Positions 26,411 through 34,520 of a stretch of DNA of 64,000 nt are shown here, piece after piece. Numbering within the stretch: the stretch's first letter is position 1; each line of letters starts with the position of its first letter. The translations under genes and the position numbers were made by a program. The DNA is taken from assembly GCA_001028815.1 (NCBI GenBank), contig LDJB01000001.1, positions 825,634-889,633 of the forward strand, read 5' to 3'. This DNA comes from Peptococcaceae bacterium 1109 (GTDB lineage Bacteria; Bacillota; Limnochordia; Darwinibacteriales; Darwinibacteriaceae). The notes beneath the pieces were generated by a model. The model saw only the letters and a program-made list of their open reading frames with translations, ran no database searches and had not been told where the DNA came from.

Positions 26411-26451
26411 AATTGATTTTTCTTAATATCCCCGCCGCAGGAATTGATTTT
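26411..26451. repeat. Direct repeat AATTGATTTT upstream of glgP
   Basis: AATTGATTTT occurs at 26411-26420 and 26442-26451, 31 bases apart (three helical turns), overlapping the glgP promoter region. A CCCGCC/GGCGGG hairpin brackets the second copy. This could be a binding site for a glycogen-metabolism regulator. Confidence 0.35.
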
Positions 26452-26454
26452 CAA
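26425..26454 (-). promoter_or_regulatory. Candidate glgP promoter
   Basis: Minus strand TTGAAA (26454-26449), 18 bases, then GATATT (26430-26425), about 30 bases before the glgP start codon. The -10 match is moderate. Confidence 0.4.
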
Positions 26455-26495
26455 GGCGGGAACTATGTATCGAAAGAGGAAAGGAGTTGGGTGCG

Positions 26496-26702
26496 ATGGG
26501 TACCATGTTTCAGGCGGCAGATTGGTTCGTTCGTGTTCGGAATAAAGGGGGCCATATCAAGGTTACCATCTGGGACAAATACGGAGATAAGCTATTCAGT
26601 GATTTCCTCGGCCCAGAGCCGCGCACAAAGTTCTGGAACGCCATTGCAAAAATAACATCGCGGGAAGTGGCAGAAGCGATTCAGGAAAAACTACCTGGTT
26701 GA
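26496..26702 (+). CDS. Small hypothetical protein
   Basis: A 68-residue protein that I do not recognise. It is basic and mixed alpha/beta in look, with FVRVRNKGGHIKVTIWDKYG near the N-terminus and an amphipathic C-terminal helix (SREVAEAIQEKLPG). GAAAGGAG lies 9 bases before the ATG at 26496, which supports a real gene; a TTG start at 26487 would overlap the ribosome binding site. It has no signal peptide or membrane segment. Its last 12 bases overlap the end of the convergent comFB gene. Confidence 0.6.
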   Translation: MGTMFQAADWFVRVRNKGGHIKVTIWDKYGDKLFSDFLGPEPRTKFWNAIAKITSREVAEAIQEKLPG

Positions 26703-27248
26703 GAATTCCGCCTGGACGCGCTTGAGTGCTTTGTGCACGGCCACATAGATTGCTGCCATACTGCTGGGATGAATCTCCTCCACCCGAGCATAAGCATCAC
26801 CTTTGGGAGTAGTCGTGTACTTGGGAGCCAGCTCCCTTAAGCTGTAAGCTAAAGCCCAGGAAAGCTGGGGTTTGGTCCACGTTTGCTCCTGATTATGCTC
26901 GAGTACCTCTGCCAGCACCGTCCGAACCAGTTCCTCATTAGAGTTAATCAAAGCATTCTGGGAGGCACCGCTGTGATGCGGTGCTTTATTTACTAACTCC
27001 AGTGCCTTGAGGGCCGCATCCTCAGCTTGGATGAGCCTGCCTAAGAGATCCTCTCCGGAGGCAGCCAGTTCCCCGGCGTATTCCACAGGAACATAATCTG
27101 GGGGTAAGCTGTTTAAGGCGATGGCTGCCACGTCAGTCCGGCACTTGCTGCAGGAGCAACTGAACGACCCTTCCGCGAGGAAGCGCTCCACTACGTCCTC
27201 CACCAACTTCTGCCAACGGTTTTCCACCTTGAGAAGCGTAAGATCCAT
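26691..27248 (-). CDS. ComFB-domain protein with C-terminal extension
   Basis: A 185-residue protein whose first 95 residues match the late competence protein ComFB family: VEDVVERFLAEGSFSC, the cysteine cluster CSCSKC, then DVAAIALNSLPPDYV. The cysteines probably bind zinc; some ComFB proteins bind cyclic di-nucleotides. Residues 100-185 (TWTKPQLSWALAYSLREL and so on) are an extension that I cannot assign. GGGGGAC precedes the ATG. It follows the methyltransferase gene by 18 bases on the same strand. Confidence 0.78.
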   Translation of the reverse strand: MDLTLLKVENRWQKLVEDVVERFLAEGSFSCSCSKCRTDVAAIALNSLPPDYVPVEYAGELAASGEDLLGRLIQAEDAALKALELVNKAPHHSGASQNALINSNEELVRTVLAEVLEHNQEQTWTKPQLSWALAYSLRELAPKYTTTPKGDAYARVEEIHPSSMAAIYVAVHKALKRVQAEFSTR

Positions 27249-27266
27249 AGTCCATGTCCCCCAGGT

Positions 27267-28049
27267 TTATTTCTCTGCTACAATCACACAGAATTCTTCT
27301 CCGGCGTAGGGAGTACCGCTGTAATCGCTGTAGATCCCCCGCACGGAAAAGCCCACCTCAGTGAGGAGCTCTGCCACCCGCTCACTGGGGCAAATCCCTT
27401 CCAAACTAGCTTGCACAGTTATCTTTGCAGGCCCGTCCTCGCCCATATGGTAGCTCACCTGGTTTAGCAAACGCAGATCTTCCCGGATGCCCTTGACTTG
27501 CACTGTGTGGACAAGCACTTCACCAGTAAATGGGTGCACGCCCTGCAAGGCAAGGTAGGGCAGCTCTTCCCCCACCGAGACCTTGCCCGCAAGGAAATCG
27601 AAGGCTAACACGCCGCCCGGATGGAGATGCTGAAAGCAGCGTTCAAAGACTGCCCGGCGCTCCTGATCATTAGTCGCGTATATAAGGGTGCAATAGGGTA
27701 TGATGATGAGCTGAAACATGTGGGGAAGCTCAAAGCTCCTCATATCCCCATGAACGAGCTCGGCCTTCCGTTCGCCTAGGCGGGCTGCTGCTTGGCGAAG
27801 CATTTCCGCTGAAGCATCAAGCCCCACCACATCAATGCCCGCCTCAGCGAGGCGGTGGAGCACCCGCCCCGATCCGCACCCCACCTCTAAGACTTTTCCC
27901 TGGGCAGCCTGGGCAAGCCCCAAGTAAAAGGGAATATCATCATCAAATTGATTGAGCAAGTCGTACAGTGAATCTGCACCATACGGGGGAGCCTCCACGG
28001 CTTTCCCCCGTTCCAAGAGCTCCTGAGCAAATCCGAAATACTTCTCCAT
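27267..28049 (-). CDS. Class I SAM-dependent methyltransferase
   Basis: A 260-residue methyltransferase. The SAM-binding motif I is VLEVGCGSGRVLHRLAEAG near residue 53, motif II region is VVGLDASAEMLRQA, and VHGDMRSFEL gives the adenine-contact acidic loop. The substrate is unknown; the family includes small-molecule methyltransferases. AGAGG lies before the ATG. It sits between xylB and comFB in a likely three-gene unit with short gaps. Confidence 0.87.
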   Translation of the reverse strand: MEKYFGFAQELLERGKAVEAPPYGADSLYDLLNQFDDDIPFYLGLAQAAQGKVLEVGCGSGRVLHRLAEAGIDVVGLDASAEMLRQAAARLGERKAELVHGDMRSFELPHMFQLIIIPYCTLIYATNDQERRAVFERCFQHLHPGGVLAFDFLAGKVSVGEELPYLALQGVHPFTGEVLVHTVQVKGIREDLRLLNQVSYHMGEDGPAKITVQASLEGICPSERVAELLTEVGFSVRGIYSDYSGTPYAGEEFCVIVAEK

Positions 28050-28058
28050 AGGAACCTC

Positions 28059-29561
28059 TTACTGCAGCGCCACCAAGCGGTGGAAGCTCTCCTTTAGGGC
28101 TGGGTACAACCCCCTGTACACCCCGTAGAGCTCATCATAGGCCTGCTGCCATGCAGGATTGGGGCCCACTGTATCTACGACCTTCACCACCGAATCGGAA
28201 GCCTCTGGTACGCTGGCGAAGACACCAGCGCCTACACCAGCCAACACGGCAGCACCAAAGGCAGGCCCCTCATCAATGTTGAGGCGCTCCACAGCCAAGC
28301 CTGTAACACTGGCGATGATCTCCTTCCACAGAGGAGATTTTAGGCCCCCTCCGATTCCCCGGAGAGCGGTGCCGTTCCACCCGGCACTTCGCAGCAGCTC
28401 TACGGAGTCCCGCAGTGCGAAAGCCACCCCTTCTAAAACGGCCCGCCTTAAGTCTCCACGGTTGTGGGCGCTGCTCAGGCCCACGAAGCTGCCTCGGGCG
28501 TTTCCATCCCCGTGAGGGGTGCGCTCCCCTGTAAGGTATGGGAGGAACAGCAAACCACGGCTCCCTGCAGGAGATGTTGCCGCTTTGGCCGTTAGATCAT
28601 CATAGGACTCCCCAGCATCGCCGAGCACGTCCCTAAACCAGCTCAGGGAAAGCCCTGCGGACAAGGTAACTCCCATCATGTAATACTCGTCGGGCACACA
28701 GCTGTTGAACATATGCACAGTCCCAGTGCGCACCAGTTTCGGGGCGGTGAGGTGTGCGAGTACCACACCGCTGGTCCCCAGGCTGATCATGCCCCGGCCT
28801 TGCTTTACTACGCCCGATCCCACCGCTCCGCAGGCGTTATCAGCACCGCCGCCTACAACAGGGGTTCCTGCAGCAAGCCCCGTAAGCTCAGCCACTTCCG
28901 GAGTGATTGTCCCTGCCACCTCAGCAGATTGGATGATCCGCGGAAGCATCTCTGGGGCCAGGCCGAGGCCTTCCAGAACAGGAACGGACCACTTGCGCTC
29001 CCTGATATTCATCATAAGCATCCCAGCGGCGTCAGAGACCTCCATGGCCAACTCGCCAGTTAAGCGGAACCGCACGTAATCCTTGGGCAGGACAAGCCAG
29101 CGCAGTTTTCCATAGTTGTCCGGCTCATTGTCCCGCAGCCAAACCACTTTCGGCAGGGTAAACCCTTCCAGCACAGGATTGCACACTTCAGAGAAGAGCA
29201 TCTCTGGATCCAGGGCCTCGCGAATGGCCTGGCACTGTCCGCTGGTGCGGGTATCATTCCACAAAATAGCAGGGCGAATCACTTCACAGGCTTCATCAAG
29301 AAACACCGATGAGTGCATCTGGCCGGAAAGCCCCACACCCTTGACGTCGCTGCCTGCTACGCCGCACTTGGCCAATACCTGGCGGACAGCCTCCACAGAC
29401 GCCTGCCACATATCCTCTGGGTTCTGCTCGGTCCAGCCTGGCCGAGGTGAATAGAGGGGATACTCTACGGTGGCACTGCCCGCCACTTCACCCGTATCCT
29501 TCATCACCAGCGCCTTAACTCCAGAGGTGCCTATATCCAGTCCTAAGAGGAACGACAACAC
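28059..29561 (-). CDS. xylB: Xylulokinase
   Basis: A 500-residue FGGY-family kinase that phosphorylates D-xylulose with ATP. LGLDIGTSGVKALVM at the N-terminus is the phosphate loop, PAILWNDTRTSGQ, GLSGQMHSSVFLD, GGGADNACGAVGSGV and LPYLTGERTPH match XylB closely. Xylose isomerase is not adjacent. The chosen GTG at 29561 follows GGGGGG; an in-frame GTG at 29609 with a better AGGAAGG site would add 16 residues encoded by an AT-rich stretch that looks like leader. Its product would enter the transketolase pool. Confidence 0.93.
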   Translation of the reverse strand: MLSFLLGLDIGTSGVKALVMKDTGEVAGSATVEYPLYSPRPGWTEQNPEDMWQASVEAVRQVLAKCGVAGSDVKGVGLSGQMHSSVFLDEACEVIRPAILWNDTRTSGQCQAIREALDPEMLFSEVCNPVLEGFTLPKVVWLRDNEPDNYGKLRWLVLPKDYVRFRLTGELAMEVSDAAGMLMMNIRERKWSVPVLEGLGLAPEMLPRIIQSAEVAGTITPEVAELTGLAAGTPVVGGGADNACGAVGSGVVKQGRGMISLGTSGVVLAHLTAPKLVRTGTVHMFNSCVPDEYYMMGVTLSAGLSLSWFRDVLGDAGESYDDLTAKAATSPAGSRGLLFLPYLTGERTPHGDGNARGSFVGLSSAHNRGDLRRAVLEGVAFALRDSVELLRSAGWNGTALRGIGGGLKSPLWKEIIASVTGLAVERLNIDEGPAFGAAVLAGVGAGVFASVPEASDSVVKVVDTVGPNPAWQQAYDELYGVYRGLYPALKESFHRLVALQ

Positions 29562-29637
29562 AACCCCCCACTTTCTAATTATTTCTATTCTTATTTCGCT
29601 GTTTGACACATGGTTCCTTCCTAGCGGCCATGAGTAG

Positions 29638-29663
29638 CAAAAACCAGGGGCAAAGCCCCTGGC
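29638..29663 (-). terminator. Terminator of the fliD transcript
   Basis: CCAGGGGC-AAA-GCCCCTGG stem followed by TTTTTG on the minus strand, directly after the FlgN/FliT-like gene. Confidence 0.88.
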
Positions 29664-29667
29664 TCAG

Positions 29668-30108
29668 TTACGTTCTTTTATCCACGAAAAACCCTTCGCC
29701 CGCCTCAGGCTTGTGGCGGTAGGCACGGGCGGAACGCTGGCCACGCTGTTCTTGGTGCACCGCTTCCTTCAACATGCCTGTTTCCCGTTCCAGCGCCTTT
29801 TCCAGCCCGGCATCCATCTGCCTGATTCGCTCTGCCACACCGGCGATCTCAGCCCGAACCGCAGCGGCAGTGGAGTCCCGGCCCCCCTCTTCGCGGGCAG
29901 CGATCTCCACATCCAGGGCATCAATCTCAGCGATAAGCTTCGCTCTTTCGTCCAACAAAGCTTGCAGGCGGGTAATTCCTGTATCCGGTAGTTTGCGGTA
30001 GTCGATAGTAACGGCAGCGCACTGCCTGCTGAGCATTTCCAAGCTTTTGAACAGTCGCAGTTTATCTTGGTACAAAGCAGTCAGCGGCTTACCGCCTTGA
30101 TTGGCCAT
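29668..30108 (-). CDS. Putative flagellar chaperone, FlgN/FliT-like
   Basis: A 146-residue, highly charged, helical protein with a predicted coiled coil (about residues 10-125; LDERAKLIAEIDALDVEIAA is typical). I call it FlgN/FliT-like from its position 10 bases after fliD and its size and helicity, not from a strong motif. Such chaperones hold the cap or hook-associated proteins before export. The ATG has GGGGG upstream. It shares the SigD promoter of fliD. Confidence 0.55.
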   Translation of the reverse strand: MANQGGKPLTALYQDKLRLFKSLEMLSRQCAAVTIDYRKLPDTGITRLQALLDERAKLIAEIDALDVEIAAREEGGRDSTAAAVRAEIAGVAERIRQMDAGLEKALERETGMLKEAVHQEQRGQRSARAYRHKPEAGEGFFVDKRT

Positions 30109-30118
30109 GGGCTACCCC

Positions 30119-31615
30119 CTACCCTTGCAGCACCGCTAGCTGTTGGTACAGCCAGTCGCTTTGCGCATACAGCTCGCTAAGGGCCCGCTCCATGGCGATG
30201 AACTGGTTCCAATACCTGTTTTCTACCCTCGCCAAGCGGTCCTCCATAGCCTCCAGCCGCGACTCATAGCGGCGAATCTGTTCCCCAAGGTAACTGGTGT
30301 CATAGGGCATGCTGGCTTTGCCCGCAGTGGAACTGATCCGTTCCATGCCGTCATCAAGAATCTTGGTGAGCTTGCCTGCAAGCCCCACATTCTCTCCGCC
30401 ATCCTGGCGGGTAAAGATCTCCATCACCCCATCGGGGTCTTCCGCGATAGCCTCTTTCAGTGCAGTTTCATCAATGTGGAGGCGGCCGTACTCCTGCCAC
30501 GAACCAGTCTTAATCCCGACCTTTGCCAGATCGGAGCCGGAAATGGCCATCCGCATGTCTGATAGGATGCGGGAGATGATGGAGTCAGACCGAAGCAAAC
30601 CGCTCTTCGCTGCTGTCTCCCAACGCTCAATGTCCTTCTCATTCATCTCGTCCCGCTCCGCCTCTGTGAGCGGCTCGTACGAACGGTTTACAGGCTCCCT
30701 GAGTTTGAGGTTGAGTTCGGTGATGATCTCATTGTAGAGATCTACAAAACCTTTAATCCGATCATAAACAGCATCCACATCACGCTCTACGGTAACCCGA
30801 ACCGGCGAAGTGCCCTCTGTGGGGCCATGCAAGGTGATGTTTACACCGTTAATCTCAAAGGTGTTCGATTCCCGCTCCGTCGCGAGCCCGTTGATTGTGA
30901 GCTGCGCATTCTCGCCGGCCGTGCCAATGCTCACAAACGCCTGTTCCTGGAAATCGTGGCCGTCCAGATCTACCCCAAATAGCTCGGACACGATGGCCCG
31001 CCCCGCTGCATCGGTATCTTCTCCGAGCTTCACAGAAGCGCTGGCACCAGTGGCCTTGGTGGTAATCACCATCTGCTTCTTCACATCGTCGTAGAAGGCA
31101 TTTAACCCCAGGTTCTTGTTGCTGTTAATCTTAGCGGCGAAACTCGCAAGGGTATCATTCTTGGTAAGTTCCACGAGCACGGGGTTGCCGTCGACCCCTT
31201 CAAAGGCTATGACAGCCTTTTCAACGTCTGAGCCCGCTTCAGCGATGGCATCGGTGACTATGGCATTAACGTCTACATCCTCACTGGCACGCCATTCAAC
31301 CCGCCCTGAAGAGGCCAAACTAGCCACGGAGATTTCATAGGTGCCATCTACTGCTTTGCCCGTTGCCGTTGCTGTGACTAGGCTTGGGTTAGATGAAGTC
31401 ACCTTGCGCGTGGAAAAACTGCCCTGCAGGCGCAAATCAAAAGCCTTGGTCCGAAGCTGGAGAAGCTTAGTGTTTACATCTCGATAAGCATCCCGCTTCC
31501 ACTCCGCCTTTACTTTCTGGCGGTAAAGCCTGTCAACGGGAATGCGTTCGGCTCGCATGATATCCTCTAGCATACCTTCAATATCTAAGCCAGAGGCCAG
31601 GCCAGAGATTCGCAT
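30119..31615 (-). CDS. fliD: Flagellar filament capping protein FliD
   Basis: A 498-residue flagellar hook-associated protein 2. The N-terminus ISGLASGLDIEGMLEDIM is the export and coiled-coil segment of FliD; TYEISVASLASSGRVEW lies at the start of the central domains; FEINGVNITLHGPTEGT and VERDVDAVYDRIKGFVDLYN are the usual blocks before the C-terminal coiled coil. It caps the growing filament and helps flagellin fold. GGAGGTGAT precedes the ATG, and a perfect SigD-type promoter lies 36 bases upstream. No other flagellar genes are in the window except the small gene downstream. Confidence 0.95.
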   Translation of the reverse strand: MRISGLASGLDIEGMLEDIMRAERIPVDRLYRQKVKAEWKRDAYRDVNTKLLQLRTKAFDLRLQGSFSTRKVTSSNPSLVTATATGKAVDGTYEISVASLASSGRVEWRASEDVDVNAIVTDAIAEAGSDVEKAVIAFEGVDGNPVLVELTKNDTLASFAAKINSNKNLGLNAFYDDVKKQMVITTKATGASASVKLGEDTDAAGRAIVSELFGVDLDGHDFQEQAFVSIGTAGENAQLTINGLATERESNTFEINGVNITLHGPTEGTSPVRVTVERDVDAVYDRIKGFVDLYNEIITELNLKLREPVNRSYEPLTEAERDEMNEKDIERWETAAKSGLLRSDSIISRILSDMRMAISGSDLAKVGIKTGSWQEYGRLHIDETALKEAIAEDPDGVMEIFTRQDGGENVGLAGKLTKILDDGMERISSTAGKASMPYDTSYLGEQIRRYESRLEAMEDRLARVENRYWNQFIAMERALSELYAQSDWLYQQLAVLQG

Positions 31616-31650
31616 ACGATCACCTCCAATGTGATCTAGTTCTACCCACT

Positions 31651-31677
31651 ATATCGGCATCCTAGCGCTCTACTTTA
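31651..31677 (-). promoter_or_regulatory. SigD (sigma-28) flagellar promoter for fliD
   Basis: On the minus strand TAAA (31677-31674), exactly 15 bases, then GCCGATAT (31658-31651). This is the full sigma-28 consensus. The TAAA overlaps the stop codon of the upstream LysM gene. Confidence 0.88.
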
Positions 31678-33045
31678 CGGGACAGGAATAAATATGACTT
31701 GCCCGATTTGCAGCTTGCGGGGATCGGCGATCTCATTAGCGTCCATGATAGCATTGATAAATCCCCTGGAAGGCGGGTTCTCAAAGCGGCGGGCCAGGTC
31801 CCAAATGGTGTCCCCACGGAGCAACCGGAGGCGCACGCCGCCCTCCACATGCTCCACGAGGCGCCCTGAACTAAAGACCGGTATGATGACTTCCCGCTCC
31901 CCAGGCTCTAGCTGCTCTAGCATGGCACTGAGCTGCTGAATCTGGGTGCTTAGGCCGCTGAAGTCTGCCTGCAGATCGCCACTTGCGGCCTCAACCTGCC
32001 CAGAAACAGCCTCTGGAGGGGTGGAATGGGCTGCAAGGCTAGCTTCCACCGCTTGTAGCCGCTCTCCGAGGGCGGCTGTGGCTGCACTAAGCTCCGCAAT
32101 GCTCGCGCTGTAATCAAGTTGGTCCGCGAGTTGAGCCACAGCTGCGGACAGCTCTGTGAGGGACGACAGTGCCTCGAGCTCCTCCATCTGTGATGCGATC
32201 TCGCTAAGTTTATCCTGGAGAGCGCTTTCCCCAGCGTGGGTTTGTTCGGCAAGGGATACTGTCTGAGTGGACAGGGCGGCGAGGCTAGCCTCTAAGGCAG
32301 TCAGTCGCTCTTGGAGCTGAGCGGTAGCAGAGGTGAGTTCTGCAAGGGCAGGCCCGTGGTCAGGCCGCTCTGCAAGGCCGTTGACGACCGCAGTGAGCTC
32401 TGTGAGGGTGGGATCGGCCCCTAATGCCTGGACCCGAGCTGCTAGGGCACTGAGTTCAGCGTGGAATGCACTGTCCCCACTTTCGGTCCGGGCAGCAAGG
32501 GCTGCGGTCTCTGTGGATAGGGCCGCGAGGTTAGTTTCTAAGGCAGCTAACCGTTCTTCGAGCTGAGTGGTGGCGGTGGCAAGCTCCGCTAGAGCGGGGC
32601 CGTGATCGGGCCTGGCCGTCAGCTCAGCAACAGCCGCAGTTAGCTCTGTTAACGCAGTGAGCGCACCCAGCTCTCTCACCTGAGAAGCTAGTGCACTTAT
32701 ATCAGCCTGCAGAGCCGCATCTCCACTCTGGGTTTGCTCTGCAAGAGAGGCTGTCTGGGCCACGAGAGCAACAAGGTCGGTCTCCAGAGAACTCAAGCGC
32801 TCCTGGAGCTGCCCAGTGGCTGTGGTGAGTTCTGCAAGGGTAGGCCCGTAATCGGGAAAGGAACCCACGGTAGAGACTTCCCCCTCAAGCCGCCCGATCC
32901 GGCTCACCAAGACCGAATCGTCATAGGGCGTAGGAGCGGCTTGCTTCACATACCAAATCACTAGGGCATTGCCTCCTACAGAGAGCACAGCCAATACAAC
33001 TACTGCAGCGATTATGCTTCGGGACAGGTTTTGTGATTTTTTCAT
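31675..33045 (-). CDS. Membrane-anchored repeat protein with C-terminal LysM domain
   Basis: A 456-residue protein with an N-terminal membrane anchor (about residues 11-32, IIAAVVVLAVLSVGGNALVI), then four tandem repeats of 82 residues (63-144, 145-226, 227-308, 309-380), and a LysM domain (about 403-456: LLRGDTIWDLARRFENPP ... LQIGQVIFIPVP). LysM binds peptidoglycan. The repeats contain heptad-like Leu/Ala patterns and should form a long helical rod or coiled coil, placing the LysM domain at a fixed distance from the membrane. The ATG at 33045 follows AGGAG; a longer ATG start has none. It lies upstream of fliD but the SigD promoter separates them. Confidence 0.83.
   Translation of the reverse strand: MKKSQNLSRSIIAAVVVLAVLSVGGNALVIWYVKQAAPTPYDDSVLVSRIGRLEGEVSTVGSFPDYGPTLAELTTATGQLQERLSSLETDLVALVAQTASLAEQTQSGDAALQADISALASQVRELGALTALTELTAAVAELTARPDHGPALAELATATTQLEERLAALETNLAALSTETAALAARTESGDSAFHAELSALAARVQALGADPTLTELTAVVNGLAERPDHGPALAELTSATAQLQERLTALEASLAALSTQTVSLAEQTHAGESALQDKLSEIASQMEELEALSSLTELSAAVAQLADQLDYSASIAELSAATAALGERLQAVEASLAAHSTPPEAVSGQVEAASGDLQADFSGLSTQIQQLSAMLEQLEPGEREVIIPVFSSGRLVEHVEGGVRLRLLRGDTIWDLARRFENPPSRGFINAIMDANEIADPRKLQIGQVIFIPVP
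31906..32859 (-). repeat. Four tandem 246-bp in-frame repeats
   Basis: Repeat unit encodes 82 residues, beginning (R/Q)(P/L)D(H/Y) and containing AELTxATxQLxERLxALE, AALSTxT and LTELxAAV. Periodicity is exact at the protein level with no insertions between units 1, 2 and 3. The last unit is more diverged. Internal duplication and recombination are the likely origin. Confidence 0.85.
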
Positions 33046-33180
33046 TTCGCACCGACTCCTGTTCATGGTAGACTGTCCTAGTTAAACCTCTATTTACCTG
33101 TTCGGTTTCGCCCAGGAAATTCCTTCACCAATCGCGCGTATTCTTTAACATGAGAAATTTCTGCCCGCCCACTTATTTGG

Positions 33181-33209
33181 TTGACACCCCCACTTTCATG
33201 TGATAGACT
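33181..33209 (+). promoter_or_regulatory. Vegetative promoter of the cold-shock gene
   Basis: TTGACA (33181-33186), 17 bases, TAGACT (33204-33209). The predicted start near 33216 gives a leader of about 114 bases, the long type seen in cspA-like genes. Confidence 0.75.
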
Positions 33210-33244
33210 GATAACGGTTAAGATTTAAATGTAGCGAACATGTG

Positions 33245-33325
33245 TGGCCTCCGAGGTTTACCTCCAGGATAGGAATACGTTGTTTGCGAAGTTTAGGTTT
33301 TTGACTAGTATCTTTTAGGAGGCCA
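33245..33325 (+). promoter_or_regulatory. Leader RNA element that can mask the csp ribosome binding site
   Basis: TGGCCTCC at 33245-33252 is perfectly complementary to GGAGGCCA at 33318-33325, which contains the ribosome binding site of csp. A competing local hairpin (GAGG 33253-33256 with CCTC 33261-33264) and a second anti-site ACCTCC (33260-33265) suggest switching between structures. A temperature-controlled leader is the natural reading. Confidence 0.55.
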
Positions 33326-33329
33326 TCAA

Positions 33330-33527
33330 ATGACTGGCAAAGTAAAATGGTTCAACGCAGAAAAGGGTTATGGTTTCATCGAGTGCGACAACGGTAACGA
33401 CGTATTCGTCCATTTCTCCGCTATTCAAGGCACAGGCTTTAAGACCCTCAACGAAGGCGAAGAAGTTTCCTTTGATATCGTAGAAGGCGACCGGGGCCCT
33501 CAGGCTGCTAACGTAGTTCGCCACTAA
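33330..33527 (+). CDS. csp: Cold-shock protein, CspA family
   Basis: A 65-residue single cold-shock domain that binds single-stranded RNA and DNA and melts mRNA structure. RNP1 is KGYGFIE, RNP2 is VFVHFSAI, and the N-terminus [17 protein letters not shown] is canonical. TAGGAGG precedes the ATG. It has its own promoter, long leader and terminator and is thus a single-gene unit. Confidence 0.98.
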   Translation: MTGKVKWFNAEKGYGFIECDNGNDVFVHFSAIQGTGFKTLNEGEEVSFDIVEGDRGPQAANVVRH

Positions 33528-33538
33528 ACCTTTCTCGC

Positions 33539-33575
33539 AAAAAAAGCTGCTGGAATTCATCCAGCAGCTTTTTTG
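33539..33575. terminator. Bidirectional terminator
   Basis: AAGCTGCTGG / CCAGCAGCTT stem (33544-33553 and 33561-33570) flanked by A-run and T-run. It serves csp on the plus strand and the siderophore transporter operon on the minus strand. Confidence 0.92.
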
Positions 33576-33591
33576 TGCTTCTCCGCAGCGG

Positions 33592-34503
33592 TTACTCAAA
33601 GACCTTCCTCACATCTTCTACCATAGTACCTGTTGCCTTTAGCCCTCCGGCCGCGGTGTACCAAACTTGCGAAGTGAGATAGACGATCCGCCCGCTCTGG
33701 GCAGCGTTGGTCATCTTAACTAGGATATTATCCAGAACCTGCTCCGCGGAAATGCTTCCTCCCACTGTGGCCGCACGGTCGATGACGAGGATAATCTCGG
33801 GGTTTACTTGCAGGAGGTACTCGAAGGAGACATTCTGTCCGTGGTTAGCAGTGGCGATCTGTGGATCTGCGGGGATAAACCCGAACTCATTGTGCACCAC
33901 CCCAAATCGAGAACCTGGCCCATAGACGCTTAGAGCTCCATCGTTTGCCATGAGAATCAAGGTACGGAGCCCGCTGTCTTGGGCCTTTTCCCGTACTTCT
34001 GACAAGCCCCGGGCCAAAGCGTCCAGCTTCCCTTCTACCTCAGCCTCCCTGTCGAAGATCTCCGCAATCACCTTGACGTTGCGGGTAAACGAACCCCAGT
34101 AGTCACTAGTGTCGACGGTGAGATACACCGTTGGGGCGATTTTCGCGAGTTCACTATAAACCTCTGCCTGCCTGCTCGATACAAAGATTACATCAGGCTG
34201 CAAGGCATAGATCCGCTCGAAATCCGGCTCAAACAGTGTTCCCACATCCACATATTTCTCATCCTGGAAATGGCTCAGATACTGCGGGAGGCTGCTCTTT
34301 ACAACTCCAGCGGGCTCAATGCCTAAGTAATCCAGGATATCAAGGGCCGCATAGTCAAACACCACAACGGTCTCTGGGCTTTGCTTCACCACAGCTTCGC
34401 CAAGCTCGTGGACGATGTGTACAAAGTCCTCTGCCCATGCGGTGGTGCTAAAGACAAGCAGTGCCAATAACAACGCAACTGTCAAACTGAACTTCTTGTT
34501 CAT
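33592..34503 (-). CDS. Siderophore ABC transporter substrate-binding protein (YclQ/CeuA type)
   Basis: A 303-residue class III binding protein for ferric siderophores. SPETVVVFDYAALDILDYLG near residue 40 is the hallmark of the YclQ/CeuE/FatB branch that binds catecholate or petrobactin-type ligands. The signal peptide (ALLLALLVFSTTAWA) lacks a lipobox cysteine, so the protein would be free in a periplasm. Gene order permease, permease, ATPase, binding protein equals yclNOPQ of Bacillus subtilis. Confidence 0.9.
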   Translation of the reverse strand: MNKKFSLTVALLLALLVFSTTAWAEDFVHIVHELGEAVVKQSPETVVVFDYAALDILDYLGIEPAGVVKSSLPQYLSHFQDEKYVDVGTLFEPDFERIYALQPDVIFVSSRQAEVYSELAKIAPTVYLTVDTSDYWGSFTRNVKVIAEIFDREAEVEGKLDALARGLSEVREKAQDSGLRTLILMANDGALSVYGPGSRFGVVHNEFGFIPADPQIATANHGQNVSFEYLLQVNPEIILVIDRAATVGGSISAEQVLDNILVKMTNAAQSGRIVYLTSQVWYTAAGGLKATGTMVEDVRKVFE

Positions 34504-34520
34504 CCATCTCCACCTCGTCC

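Noticed and set aside
31906-32859. Regular repeats that might be a CRISPR array
   Set aside because: The unit is 246 bp, in frame and protein-coding; there are no short identical repeats with unique spacers.
33315-33599. 94-residue frame opposite csp
   Set aside because: Antisense to a canonical cold-shock gene and crosses its terminator.
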